Positions 16,665-25,637 are shown, counted from the stretch's first letter. The stretch is 64,000 nucleotides of DNA from Confluentibacter citreus (GCF_002807055.1 NZ_NIXN01000001.1:992001-1056000); one strand, 5' to 3'. The notes: generated from the letters alone by a model not told the origin. Translations and numbers: made by a program.

Positions 16665-17678
16665 ATGAAATACATTGTTTGTGAAGAACCAAACAAATTC
16701 GCCTTAAAAGAAAAGGAAATCCCTGTAAAAGAAGATAATCAAGCCCTTGTAAAAATACATAGAGTTGGTATTTGTGGCACAGATTTACATGCCTATGCTG
16801 GCAACCAAGCGTTTTTTACGTACCCAAGAATATTGGGTCATGAATTAGCTGGTGAAATATTGGAAATTGGCGCAAATCCTAAAAATTTGAAAGTAGGTGA
16901 TAATGTTATAGTGATGCCTTATGTGAGTTGCGGAACCTGTGTTGCCTGTCGACAAGGAAAAAGCAATTGTTGCACCAACATCAGGGTTTTGGGTGTGCAT
17001 ACCGATGGTGGCATGCAAGAAAAAGTGGCTATAAGAACCGATTTATTGATTCTTGCCAATCATCTTTCTTATGAAGAAATGGCTATTGTAGAACCATTGG
17101 CCATTGGTGCACATGCCTTACGAAGAGCCAATGTACTTAAAGGTGAAACCATTGTTGTTATTGGTTGCGGCCCAATTGGTATTGGTTTAATGAAATTAGC
17201 ACAGATTAAAGGTGCAGAAGTGATTGCTTTAGATGTTGATGAGGCGAGATTGGAATTTGTAAAAAATGAAATCGGCGTAAAACATACCGTTAAGGTTTCT
17301 GAAACAGCAGTTGAAGAAATCTCAAAAATTACCAATGGCGATTTAGCCGCAGCAGTTTTTGATGCCACAGGAAATAAAAGAGCTTTGGAAGGCGGTATTA
17401 GTTATATGTCGCATGGCGGAAGGTATGTTTTGGTAGGCTTATCAAAAGGGGAATTAACGTTTAGCCATCCAGCCATTCATGCCAAAGAATCAACCATCAT
17501 GTGTAGTAGAAATGCTACTTTAGAGGATTTTGATTTTGTAATAGATAATCTCGATGCCTTTCCCACGAAAGCTTTTGTAACCCATCAAGTCAGTTTTACC
17601 GATATGATTACCAACTTCGATTCTTGGTTAGACCCAAAAACCAAAGTAATTAAAGCGATGGTGAATTTTAATAGTTAG
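16665..17678 (+). CDS. zinc-dependent medium-chain dehydrogenase, L-galactonate 5-dehydrogenase (LgoD/YjjN)-like
   Basis: This 337-residue protein has catalytic zinc ligands Cys37 (VGICGTD), His59 and Glu60 (GHE), and structural zinc cysteines 89, 92, 95 and 103. A Rossmann GCGPIGIG motif is near 169. Stretches such as VGICGTDLHAYAGNQ and SRNAT resemble E. coli LgoD, which oxidises L-galactonate to tagaturonate, more than sorbitol or threonine dehydrogenases. L-fuconate is 6-deoxy-L-galactonate, so the assignment suits an L-fucose cluster. It may instead handle a different polyol acid. It leads the second half of the cluster, and the SDR gene follows after 48 nt. Confidence 0.7.
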   Translation: MKYIVCEEPNKFALKEKEIPVKEDNQALVKIHRVGICGTDLHAYAGNQAFFTYPRILGHELAGEILEIGANPKNLKVGDNVIVMPYVSCGTCVACRQGKSNCCTNIRVLGVHTDGGMQEKVAIRTDLLILANHLSYEEMAIVEPLAIGAHALRRANVLKGETIVVIGCGPIGIGLMKLAQIKGAEVIALDVDEARLEFVKNEIGVKHTVKVSETAVEEISKITNGDLAAAVFDATGNKRALEGGISYMSHGGRYVLVGLSKGELTFSHPAIHAKESTIMCSRNATLEDFDFVIDNLDAFPTKAFVTHQVSFTDMITNFDSWLDPKTKVIKAMVNFNS

Positions 17679-17726
17679 TAAAGTGTATATTGGACAACTA
17701 CTCATTTTAAATATAGAATTACCAAC

Positions 17727-18500
17727 ATGAAATTTAGCCTTAAAAATAAAGTGGCCATTGTTACAGGTGGTGGTAGTGGAATCGGCAAAGCCATTTCAAA
17801 GACTTTGGCAGAACAAGGAGCGTATGTTTACATTTTGGAACTGAATGCCGAGAATGGAAAAATCACTAAAAATGAAATTGAAAGTGCTGGCGGTTCAGCT
17901 GAAATCCATGCATGTAATGTGGCAAACCAACAAGACGTCATTAGTGTTATTAATAAGATTTCCGAAAAGCACATCATCAATATTTTAATAAACAGTGCTG
18001 GCGTAGCACATATTGGAAATATAGAAAAAACATCAGAAGCAGATTTCGACAGAGTCTATAATGTGAATGTTAAAGGTGTTTATAACTGTGTTTTTAGTGT
18101 CATTCCACACATGAAAAAACAGGGTGGCGTTATCATAAATATGGCATCGGTAGCTGGCTCAGTAGCGGTGTCAGATAGATTTGCCTATTCCATGTCTAAA
18201 GGCGCTACACTTACCATGACCTATTCCGTGGCGAAAGATTATATTGGTTACGGTATTCGATGTAATTCTATTTCCCCAGCTAGAATTCATACACCTTTTG
18301 TTGATGGATTTTTAAAAAACAATTATCCCGGAAAGGAAACTGAGATGTTTGAAAAACTATCTAAAGCGCAACCTATCGGACGAATGGGTGTTCCGCAAGA
18401 AGTCGCAGATTTAGCTTTGTATTTATGCTCTGATGAAGCCTCTTTTATTACAGGAACCGATTTCCCAATTGATGGCGGATTTATAAAACTAAACGGATAA
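17727..18500 (+). CDS. SDR, probable 2-keto-3-deoxy-L-fuconate dehydrogenase
   Basis: This 257-residue classical short-chain dehydrogenase has the cofactor motif TGGGSGIG (14-21), NSAG, and the catalytic set Ser in NMASVAG and YSMSK. The substrate-loop segment SPARIHTPFVDGFL followed by QPIGRMG resembles 2-keto-3-deoxy-L-fuconate 4-dehydrogenases of the Xanthomonas-type L-fucose pathway. It would give 2,4-diketo-3-deoxy-L-fuconate, the substrate of the FAH hydrolase encoded 54 nt downstream. It is cytosolic and NAD-dependent by family. The order of genes supports the call. Other hydroxyacid substrates cannot be excluded. Confidence 0.8.
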   Translation: MKFSLKNKVAIVTGGGSGIGKAISKTLAEQGAYVYILELNAENGKITKNEIESAGGSAEIHACNVANQQDVISVINKISEKHIINILINSAGVAHIGNIEKTSEADFDRVYNVNVKGVYNCVFSVIPHMKKQGGVIINMASVAGSVAVSDRFAYSMSKGATLTMTYSVAKDYIGYGIRCNSISPARIHTPFVDGFLKNNYPGKETEMFEKLSKAQPIGRMGVPQEVADLALYLCSDEASFITGTDFPIDGGFIKLNG

Positions 18501-18554
18501 ATATATATATGATTTTAGATATACTTATGACGATTAACGATTAAACAATAAAAC

Positions 18555-19415
18555 ATGAAACTAATAAGATTTGGAGACGTTGGTAAAGAAAAACCAGGAA
18601 TTCAGTTAGCAAATGGGACTAAAATAGATGTATCCAATTTTGGAGAAGATTATAACGAAACTTTTTTTGAAACCAATGGTATTGAAAGATTAAAAAACTG
18701 GTTAAAGGATAACGAGAGTAAATGTCCTTCAATTTCTGAAGGAACACGTTTAGGTTCTCCCATTTGTCGGCCATCAAAACTTCTTTGTATCGGTTTAAAT
18801 TATGCAAAACATGCTGCCGAAGCAGGTATGAAAATTCCAAGTGAACCGGTGTTGTTTTTCAAATCGACCACAGCTATTGTTGGACCTTATGATGACGTCA
18901 TTATTCCAAAGGGAAGTGAAAAAACAGATTGGGAAGTAGAATTAGCAGTCGTTATTGGCAAAAAAGCGTCCTATATTTCAAAAGAAGAGGTGATTGATCA
19001 TATCGCAGGATATGTATTACATAATGATATTAGTGAGCGCGCTTTTCAAATTGAAAGAGAAGGACAATGGTGTAAAGGTAAAGGATGCGATACATTTGCG
19101 CCTTTAGGACCATTTTTGGCAACAACAGACGAAATAAAAGACCCAAATAACTTGAATCTGTGGTTAAAGCTAAACGGCAAAACCATGCAAGATAGCTCGA
19201 CATCCGATTTTATATTTAACATTCAAGAATCCATTAGTTATATCAGTCAGTTTATGACCTTATTGCCAGGTGATGTTATTTCAACAGGCACCCCATTTGG
19301 TGTGGGTTTGGGTTTAAATCCACAAATGTTTTTAAAACCGGGGGATGTTATGGAATTAGGTATTGAAGGTTTGGGTGTTTCAAAACAAAATGTAAAAGCG
19401 TATCAAGGAAAATGA
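18555..19415 (+). CDS. FAH-family 2,4-diketo-3-deoxy-L-fuconate hydrolase
   Basis: This 286-residue protein has an N-terminal small domain (1-70) followed by the FAH catalytic fold. Visible family motifs are CIGLNYAKHA, DWEVELAVVIGKKA with metal ligands, CKGKGCDTFAPLGP and STGTPFGVG. This group includes the L-fucose and L-rhamnose pathway hydrolases that split a diketo acid into pyruvate and L-lactate. Genes for the preceding enzymes flank it. Its stop overlaps the start of the lactonase gene by 4 nt (ATGA). It is clearly different from the KdaD-like FAH protein at 13159. Ureidoglycolate-lyase-like annotation is a common but less likely alternative. Confidence 0.82.
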   Translation: MKLIRFGDVGKEKPGIQLANGTKIDVSNFGEDYNETFFETNGIERLKNWLKDNESKCPSISEGTRLGSPICRPSKLLCIGLNYAKHAAEAGMKIPSEPVLFFKSTTAIVGPYDDVIIPKGSEKTDWEVELAVVIGKKASYISKEEVIDHIAGYVLHNDISERAFQIEREGQWCKGKGCDTFAPLGPFLATTDEIKDPNNLNLWLKLNGKTMQDSSTSDFIFNIQESISYISQFMTLLPGDVISTGTPFGVGLGLNPQMFLKPGDVMELGIEGLGVSKQNVKAYQGK

Positions 19416-20239
19416 TTATAGATAGTCATCAACATTTTTGGCATTACGAGCCTGTAAAACATGCATGGATAGATGATGATATGGCTACCATTCGGAAGGA
19501 TTTCATGCCATCAGATTTGGAAGTGGTTTATAAGGAACATGGCGTTGATGGTTGTGTGGCCGTTCAAGCAGATCAAACGCTTTCTGAAACGGATTTTCTA
19601 TTGAAATTAGCCTCCGAACACGATTTTATTAAAGGTGTTGTTGGTTGGGTAGATTTAAGAAACAGCGATATAGAAACCACTTTAGAGACTTATTCTCAGC
19701 ATAAAAAACTTAAAGGATTTCGGCATGTAGTTCAAGGTGAATCAGATCATAATTTTTTACTTCGTCCTCAATTTTTGATAGGTATGTCCTTGTTGAAAAA
19801 GTTTAATTTCACCTATGATATATTAATTTTTCCACACCAACTTGGAGCCACTTTAGAGTTTGTAAAGCAATTCCCAAATCAGAAATTTGTGATAGATCAT
19901 GTCGCAAAACCCTATATAAAAGATGGGTTTTATGATGGTTGGGCTACTTTAATGATGGAAGTTGCGAGATATGAAAATGTGACTTGCAAACTTTCCGGGA
20001 TGATTACTGAAGCCGATTATAAGCTATGGACACCAGAACAAATCAAACCATACATGGCATTGGTTTTAGAAGCTTTTGGTGCAGAACGATTGATGTTTGG
20101 CTCCGATTGGCCTGTATGTTTGGTAGCAGGAAACTATTCAAAAGTAAAAAAGTTGGTAACCGATTTTGTATCAACATTAAGTTCCAATGAACAGGCACAA
20201 ATCATGGGAACCAATGCCATAAATTTTTATAATCTCTAA
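19412..20239 (+). CDS. L-fuconolactonase-like amidohydrolase
   Basis: This 275-residue TIM-barrel protein of the amidohydrolase_2 family (COG3618) begins with the metal motif DSHQHFW and ends its barrel with FGSDWPVC, whose aspartate is the catalytic residue of the family. Members hydrolyse L-fucono-1,5-lactone and related lactones such as D-arabinonolactone and L-galactonolactone. It would act right after the L-fucose dehydrogenase encoded 5 nt downstream. It overlaps the FAH hydrolase gene by 4 nt. The family is secure and the substrate is supported by context. Confidence 0.85.
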   Translation: MIIDSHQHFWHYEPVKHAWIDDDMATIRKDFMPSDLEVVYKEHGVDGCVAVQADQTLSETDFLLKLASEHDFIKGVVGWVDLRNSDIETTLETYSQHKKLKGFRHVVQGESDHNFLLRPQFLIGMSLLKKFNFTYDILIFPHQLGATLEFVKQFPNQKFVIDHVAKPYIKDGFYDGWATLMMEVARYENVTCKLSGMITEADYKLWTPEQIKPYMALVLEAFGAERLMFGSDWPVCLVAGNYSKVKKLVTDFVSTLSSNEQAQIMGTNAINFYNL

Positions 20240-20244
20240 ATGAT

Positions 20245-21036
20245 ATGGATTTACATTTAAAAAATAAAGTAGTCGTTGTAACAGGCGCAGCAGGAATAAA
20301 AGGTAGTATAGGCGAAACGATTGTACAATCCTTGGCAGATGAAGGTGCTATTCCAGTCATTGTTTGTAGAAATGACCGTGGTTATGCTTATGAAAAAGAA
20401 CTGAAAGATAAAGGTGTTGATGCGCTTTTTGTTAAAACAGATTTAAAAAATCCACAAGAGATTGAAAGGGCGGCAAAAATTATAGGCGAAAAATACGGAC
20501 GCATTGATGCCTTAATTAATAATGTTGGTGTTAATGATGGTGCTGGATTGGATGCATCGATTCAGGAGTTTATGGATTCCTTACAGCTTAACCTTGTTAG
20601 TTTTTTTGCCATGACAAAATATTGTTTGCCATATATTAAAATATCAAAAGGAAATATATTAAACATAGGTTCTAAGGTGGCACTTACAGGACAAGGAAGA
20701 ACGTCCGGATACGCTGCATCTAAAGGCGGTGTTTTAGGTTTAACAAGAGAATGGGCGGTTGATTTGATTAAAGAAGGTATTCGTGTAAATGCCATCATTA
20801 TTGCCGAAAGTTGGACACCAGCTTATGATACATGGATTCAAACCTTGGAAAATGGTCAAGAAAAATTACAATCGATTGTCAAAAAAATTCCATTGGAAAA
20901 CAGAATGACCACACCACAAGAAATAGCCGACACTTGTTTATTTGCGATTTCAGATAGGTCATCACATACCACAGGACAATTTATAACGGTTGATGGAGGC
21001 TATGTCCATTTAGATAGATCGTTATTAACAGAATAA
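20245..21036 (+). CDS. SDR, probable L-fucose dehydrogenase
   Basis: This 263-residue short-chain dehydrogenase has TGAAGIKGSIGE as its cofactor loop, NNVG, Ser in NIGSKVALTG and the catalytic pair YAASK. The segment AESWTPAYDTWI, with RMTTPQEIAD and DGGYVHLDR at the end, resembles sugar dehydrogenases assigned to L-fucose, which generally also accept D-arabinose and L-galactose. It should oxidise the sugar to its 1,5-lactone, the substrate of the lactonase encoded just upstream. The FucP transporter follows after 49 nt. The call rests on sequence resemblance and operon position. Confidence 0.82.
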   Translation: MDLHLKNKVVVVTGAAGIKGSIGETIVQSLADEGAIPVIVCRNDRGYAYEKELKDKGVDALFVKTDLKNPQEIERAAKIIGEKYGRIDALINNVGVNDGAGLDASIQEFMDSLQLNLVSFFAMTKYCLPYIKISKGNILNIGSKVALTGQGRTSGYAASKGGVLGLTREWAVDLIKEGIRVNAIIIAESWTPAYDTWIQTLENGQEKLQSIVKKIPLENRMTTPQEIADTCLFAISDRSSHTTGQFITVDGGYVHLDRSLLTE

Positions 21037-21085
21037 CTTTAATTGAATCAAATTAAACCAACACCACTAAACCAATTAAACTAAT
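21037..21085 (+). promoter_or_regulatory. G-poor A/C-rich leader before fucP
   Basis: The 49-nt leader has a single G and repeats of the AAACCAAYTAAA type close to those before the GntP gene. There is no Shine-Dalgarno motif. It probably serves as an unstructured translation leader (inference). Confidence 0.4.
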
Positions 21086-22417
21086 ATGAATAAAACCACC
21101 AAAATTCCAGTTGTTGCTAAATCGGTTATCCTGCCGTTTATTTTAATCACCTCACTTTTTGCACTTTGGGGATTTGCAAATGATATTACAAATCCGATGG
21201 TTTCAGCTTTTAAAAAAGTGTTGGAACTGGATAATTTTCAAGCGTCTTTGGTTCAATTGGCTTTTTATGGCGGCTATTTCACCATGGCGTTACCAGCGGC
21301 CATTTTTGTAAACAAATATTCTTATAAAAAAGGCGTTTTGCTGGGGTTAGCCTTGTATGCTATTGGCGCGTTACTTTTTTATCCTGCTGCAAAATTGGAA
21401 GCCTTTGGTTTTTTCTTGGCAGCATTGTACATATTAACATTCGGATTGGCATTTTTGGAAACCACAGCAAATCCTTATATTTTGTCCATGGGCAATGAAG
21501 CTACGGCAACACAACGTCTTAATTTGGCGCAAGCATTCAACCCCATTGGAGCTTTGGGAGGATTGATAATCGCTCAAAAATTTATCTTAGGATTTTTACA
21601 ATCGGATGATTTAAATGCCGATGGAACATCTGTTTACGAAACATTAAGTGAAACAGCAAAAGCAACGGTGCGGACTTCAGATTTACTGGTAATTCGTAAT
21701 CCGTATGTCATATTAGGATTGGTAGTTATCGGCTTTTTAGTGTTAATTGCCTTAATAAAAATGCCACAAAATAAAGAACAAGAAGCCAAAGTTCATATAG
21801 GGCAATCTATAGGTAGACTGTTTAAGTCTAAAAAATTTGTTTGGGGCGTTATTGCACAGGCATTTTATGTGGGAGCACAAATTATGTGTTGGACGTACTT
21901 ATATCAATACGCTGAGTCTATTGGAATTGATAATCAATCGGCGGTCACCTATGGCATTGCTGCTTTAGTCATTTTTCTAGCTGGTAGATGGATAGGTACT
22001 GCTTTATTAAAATATATTAATAGTGGTAAATTATTGTTTTATTTTTCCATTGGCGCTTTAGTATGTACTGTGGCAACCATTTTTATTGCCGGAATGATTG
22101 GGTTATATGCCTTGGTTGGTATATCTTTTTTTATGTCTATCATGTTTCCAACTATTTATGGTATTGCTTTAGAAGGGCAAGGGGAAGATGCCAAATTTGG
22201 TGCCGCATTCTTAGTCATGGCTATTGTTGGAGGCGCCCTTATGCCAACCTTACAGGGACTCATATTAGATATAGGTGGTATAGGTTATACAGATACACTG
22301 ATTTTAGGAGTTCCAGAAGTCAATTTCTCATTTTTACTGCCTGCTATTTGTTTCTTGGTTGTTGGATATTATGGTATGATGGTTTATAAGAATATATTTA
22401 AAAGTCATGGAAACTAA
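21086..22417 (+). CDS. fucP: FucP-type L-fucose:proton symporter (MFS)
   Basis: This 443-residue MFS transporter of the FHS family has about twelve membrane segments. It has the FucP opening FALWGFANDITNPMVSAFKK, the LETTANPYI motif near residue 124 and a GEDAKFGAAFLVMAIVGGAL stretch near 370. Related proteins carry L-fucose, and several also take L-galactose and D-arabinose. That breadth matches the substrate range proposed for the enzymes of this cluster. The last 11 nt overlap the mutarotase gene. Bacteroidota FHS transporters can also move glucose, galactose or mannose, so specificity rests on context. Confidence 0.85.
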   Translation: MNKTTKIPVVAKSVILPFILITSLFALWGFANDITNPMVSAFKKVLELDNFQASLVQLAFYGGYFTMALPAAIFVNKYSYKKGVLLGLALYAIGALLFYPAAKLEAFGFFLAALYILTFGLAFLETTANPYILSMGNEATATQRLNLAQAFNPIGALGGLIIAQKFILGFLQSDDLNADGTSVYETLSETAKATVRTSDLLVIRNPYVILGLVVIGFLVLIALIKMPQNKEQEAKVHIGQSIGRLFKSKKFVWGVIAQAFYVGAQIMCWTYLYQYAESIGIDNQSAVTYGIAALVIFLAGRWIGTALLKYINSGKLLFYFSIGALVCTVATIFIAGMIGLYALVGISFFMSIMFPTIYGIALEGQGEDAKFGAAFLVMAIVGGALMPTLQGLILDIGGIGYTDTLILGVPEVNFSFLLPAICFLVVGYYGMMVYKNIFKSHGN

Positions 22418-22742
22418 AACACATTATCTATTTTGTGATTTAAAGGACGATGACCATTTAATTGCTGAATACAAAGCCTATCATCAAAATGTATGGCCAG
22501 AGATCCTAAAGAGTATTAAAGATTCTGGTATAGTGAATATGGAAATCTATAATAAAGGCAATAGATTATTTATGGTTATGGAAGTGATGAATGGTTTTTC
22601 GTTTGAAAGGAAGGCGGACATGGATGCGAATAACCCTAAAGTACAAGAATGGGAAATCCTTATGTGGTCCTATCAGCAAAAAGTGCCTATGGCAAAAGAA
22701 GGAGAAAAATGGCTTCTTTTAGATAGGATTTTTAAGTTATAA
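22407..22742 (+). CDS. RhaM-family sugar mutarotase (L-fucose/L-rhamnose)
   Basis: This 111-residue protein is of the L-rhamnose mutarotase (DUF718) family: YKAYHQNVWPEI holds the conserved His, Val-Trp-Pro motif, and the ending contains MWSYQQKVPMAKEGEKW. These dimeric enzymes interconvert the alpha and beta anomers of 6-deoxy sugars after uptake. In an L-fucose cluster, an L-fucose mutarotase function is likely. The start overlaps fucP by 11 nt, so translation is probably coupled. It is the last gene of the run, and a strong terminator follows 24 nt later. Confidence 0.85.
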   Translation: METKTHYLFCDLKDDDHLIAEYKAYHQNVWPEILKSIKDSGIVNMEIYNKGNRLFMVMEVMNGFSFERKADMDANNPKVQEWEILMWSYQQKVPMAKEGEKWLLLDRIFKL

Positions 22743-22766
22743 CGGAATAAGTTTGAAATAAAAAAA

Positions 22767-22797
22767 AGCCTTTAATGTAACATTAAAGGCTTTTTTT
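22767..22797. terminator. bidirectional terminator between the L-fucose and arabinose operons
   Basis: AGCCTTTAATG (22767-22777), loop TAA, CATTAAAGGCT (22781-22791), a perfect 11-bp stem with an A-run before and a T-run after. It can serve the mutarotase and the convergent symporter. Confidence 0.92.
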
Positions 22798-22825
22798 ATG
22801 CCGAATATTTTATTAAATAATATTT

Positions 22826-24391
22826 TTATGAAAGATATATATAAAGCAAAATAACAAGCGCGCAAACAGTATAGCCAACAGGTTTTAAATATTTCCAAGG
22901 CGAAATATCTACTTGTTTCGTGTATTCATCAAAGAAATCAGTTTCTCTTGGTTTAAAGTAACTAATGATGTACATCAGCGCTATGGTTAAAACAAATAAG
23001 ATCCCCATAAGATGCAAGAAGCTGATGTCTGGCTTAATCACATATAAGGTGATTAAATAAGTAACGGCACTAAATACAATAGCCCAGTTTGCTGCTTTTC
23101 CAGTAACTCTCTTTGAAAAAATACCAACGATTACAATGGCTAAAATCGGCACGCTATGCGTTCCATTTAATTGTTGAAGATACGTGAAAACACCACCTTG
23201 TACACCATATAGCAGAGGCGCAATGGTCATAGAGAAAATACCTAAAACCGCTCCGAATATTTTACCAGCTTTTACTGTTTGTCTTTCAGAAGCATCTTTA
23301 TTGATGTATTCTTTATAAAAATCAAGTCCGAACAACGTTACAGAACTATTCAAAGCACTGTTGAAAGAACTTAAAATAGCTCCAAAAAGAACCGCAGCAA
23401 AGAAACCTATAAAGGCTGCTGGAAGCACTTTTTTAACCAACATGGGGTAGGCTTCATCGGCATTTGGGATATCACCATTAAAAATATAAAAGGCGATGAT
23501 ACCTGGCAATACCACTATAAAAGGACCTAATATTTTAATAAAAGCGGCAAATAACAATCCTTTTTGACCTTCTTTTAAGTTTTTAGCTCCCAATGCTCTT
23601 TGAATAATCGCTTGATTGGTTCCCCAATAATAAAAGTTTACTATAATCATACCTGTAAATAATGTCCAAAAAGGGACATCAGAATCAGGTCCTCCAATAA
23701 TATCAAATTTTTCAGGTAAAGCAGTGGTTAATGTGTCTAATCCCGTAAATACATTGCCATCGCCAATATACATCAACCCGAAAATAGGAATTAATGAACC
23801 ACCTATAATTAAACCTATAGCGTTTATGGAATCGGATACAGCAACGGCTTTCAATCCCCCAAAAATAGCATAAATAGCACCAATGATACCAATTGCCCAA
23901 ACAGTAACCCAAAGCGCAGGAATGGGTTCCATGCCTAACATTTCAGGAACATCAAACATACTATTAATTGCCAATGCTCCAGAATATAAGACCGTTGGAA
24001 GCATAGAAATGGCATATCCTAATAAGAATAATAATGATACAATGGTTTTGGTAGTTTTACCATATCTTTTTTCAAGAAACTGAGGGATGGTGGCTATACC
24101 TACTTTTAGGTATTTTGGAAGTAATACAAAAGCCGTAAAAACCATGGCTATGGCAGCAACGACTTCGTACGCCATAATGGGTAAGCCATCTCGAAATGAC
24201 ACACCATTCATGCCCACAATTTGTTCGGTAGATAAGTTGGTAAGTAATAAAGAACCAGCGATGACAGGTCCTGTTAAACTTCGTCCTCCTAAAAAGTAAC
24301 CATCTGAGGTATTCTCATCCGTTTTTCGAGTCGACCACCATGCAATAATAGCAACTATCAGAGTGAAACCAACAAAAGATATAATTCCCAT
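22826..24391 (-). CDS. sodium:solute symporter (SSS family), probable arabinose transporter
   Basis: This 521-residue protein has about fourteen membrane segments and the SSS/SLC5 layout. It opens with a GYFLGGRSL motif near residue 32 and the LSTEQIVGMNG segment (about 53-63), and contains FGGLKAVAVSDSINA around 177. Members couple sugar uptake to the sodium gradient at the inner membrane. It is the last gene of the araB-araD-araA-galM operon and so probably imports L-arabinose or an arabinose-containing sugar. The family is secure, the substrate inferred. Confidence 0.87.
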   Translation of the reverse strand: MGIISFVGFTLIVAIIAWWSTRKTDENTSDGYFLGGRSLTGPVIAGSLLLTNLSTEQIVGMNGVSFRDGLPIMAYEVVAAIAMVFTAFVLLPKYLKVGIATIPQFLEKRYGKTTKTIVSLLFLLGYAISMLPTVLYSGALAINSMFDVPEMLGMEPIPALWVTVWAIGIIGAIYAIFGGLKAVAVSDSINAIGLIIGGSLIPIFGLMYIGDGNVFTGLDTLTTALPEKFDIIGGPDSDVPFWTLFTGMIIVNFYYWGTNQAIIQRALGAKNLKEGQKGLLFAAFIKILGPFIVVLPGIIAFYIFNGDIPNADEAYPMLVKKVLPAAFIGFFAAVLFGAILSSFNSALNSSVTLFGLDFYKEYINKDASERQTVKAGKIFGAVLGIFSMTIAPLLYGVQGGVFTYLQQLNGTHSVPILAIVIVGIFSKRVTGKAANWAIVFSAVTYLITLYVIKPDISFLHLMGILFVLTIALMYIISYFKPRETDFFDEYTKQVDISPWKYLKPVGYTVCALVILLYIYLS

Positions 24392-24449
24392 AATTTATTT
24401 AATTTATTTATTAGTTGAAGTGGTCGGCAATATACGTCCTTATTCTTTT

Positions 24450-25637
24450 TTATTTTACAGAAAATTTAAAAGATGTTTTAGAGATGTAATTTTCTCCCGG
24501 ACTTAAAATTACCGATGGGAAATCTTTTTGGTTTGGTGAATCTGGATAATGTTGGGTTTCTAAACAAAAGCCTGTTCTGTGCGCATACGTTCCACCTTGT
24601 TTGCTTGGTAATGTACCATCTAAGAAATTACCAGTATAAAGTTGTATGCCTGGTTCGTCAGTCAATACTTCCATTACTCGACCGCTTTCTGGATGATATG
24701 CTGTCGCAGCCAATCTCATGCCTTCGTTTTGATTATTAAGTGCCCAACAATGATCATATCCACCGCCTCTTTTTAATTGTTCATCTTTAACGTCGATATC
24801 TTTTCCAATGGTTTTGGCTTGTCTGAAATCAAAAGGTGTATTGGTCACGTCTGTTAATTGTCCTGTTGGAATTAAAGTAGCATCAACAGGAACCAATTTA
24901 TCTGCATTAATTGTAACCTCGTGGTCTAAAATAGGTTTAGAGAAATCACCAGATAAGTTAAAATAAGAATGTTGCGTCAGGTTTACAACGGTTTTTTTAT
25001 CGGTGGTTGCTTCATAAACAACATCTAAATTATTATCATTGTTAAGTGTATAAGTAACTTTAGTCTCTAAATTACCTGGGTAACCTTCTTCCATATCTTT
25101 ACTTAAATATGTTAGAACTAAAGACGCTGTGCTGTCTGTTAAAACTTCACTTGCTGTCCAAACCACTTTATCAAATCCTTTAACACCACCATGTAAATGG
25201 TTTTTACCATCGTTTGCTGCTAACGTGTATTCGGTGCCGTCCAATGAAAACTTAGCGTTTGCAATTCTGTTACCGAATCTACCAATTAAAGCTCCAAAAT
25301 ACGGCACACCCGGCATTTGATATTTTTGTATGCTGTCAAAACCTAAAACGATGTCCTTATATTCACCATTTTTATCTGGCGCAGTCCAAGATGTTATGAT
25401 ACCTCCATAGGTGATAACACTTATTTCCATACCTTTTTCATTTTTTAAAATGAATTTATCTACAGGGATGCTATCTGATGTTGTTCCAAAAGATTCTTTT
25501 GTAATGGTGACAAGGTTTTTCATTTCTTCGACAGTTATAATATTAGTGTCCGCTTTTTTTTCATTTTTACATTGAATGCTTAATAAGGCGAAACCTACTA
25601 AGGTCATTACATAAAAACTACGCTTTAATGTGTTCAT
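24450..25637 (-). CDS. galM: galactose/aldose mutarotase lipoprotein
   Basis: This 395-residue aldose 1-epimerase has an N-terminal lipoprotein signal with lipobox cysteine 23 (LLSIQC), so it should act outside the cytoplasm. The galactose-mutarotase core follows, with GRFGNRIANAKF, the histidine segment LTQHSYFNLSG and the late acidic segment GFCLETQHYPDSPN, whose glutamate is the catalytic base of the family. It equilibrates anomers of arabinose or galactose before uptake by the symporter encoded next. Exported mutarotases in sugar operons are common in Bacteroidota. It sits 26 nt after araA. Confidence 0.9.
   Translation of the reverse strand: MNTLKRSFYVMTLVGFALLSIQCKNEKKADTNIITVEEMKNLVTITKESFGTTSDSIPVDKFILKNEKGMEISVITYGGIITSWTAPDKNGEYKDIVLGFDSIQKYQMPGVPYFGALIGRFGNRIANAKFSLDGTEYTLAANDGKNHLHGGVKGFDKVVWTASEVLTDSTASLVLTYLSKDMEEGYPGNLETKVTYTLNNDNNLDVVYEATTDKKTVVNLTQHSYFNLSGDFSKPILDHEVTINADKLVPVDATLIPTGQLTDVTNTPFDFRQAKTIGKDIDVKDEQLKRGGGYDHCWALNNQNEGMRLAATAYHPESGRVMEVLTDEPGIQLYTGNFLDGTLPSKQGGTYAHRTGFCLETQHYPDSPNQKDFPSVILSPGENYISKTSFKFSVK

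Noticed and set aside
22063-22389. 108-codon frame within fucP.
   Set aside because: Cys/Trp/Tyr-rich composition typical of an out-of-frame translation of a membrane protein gene.
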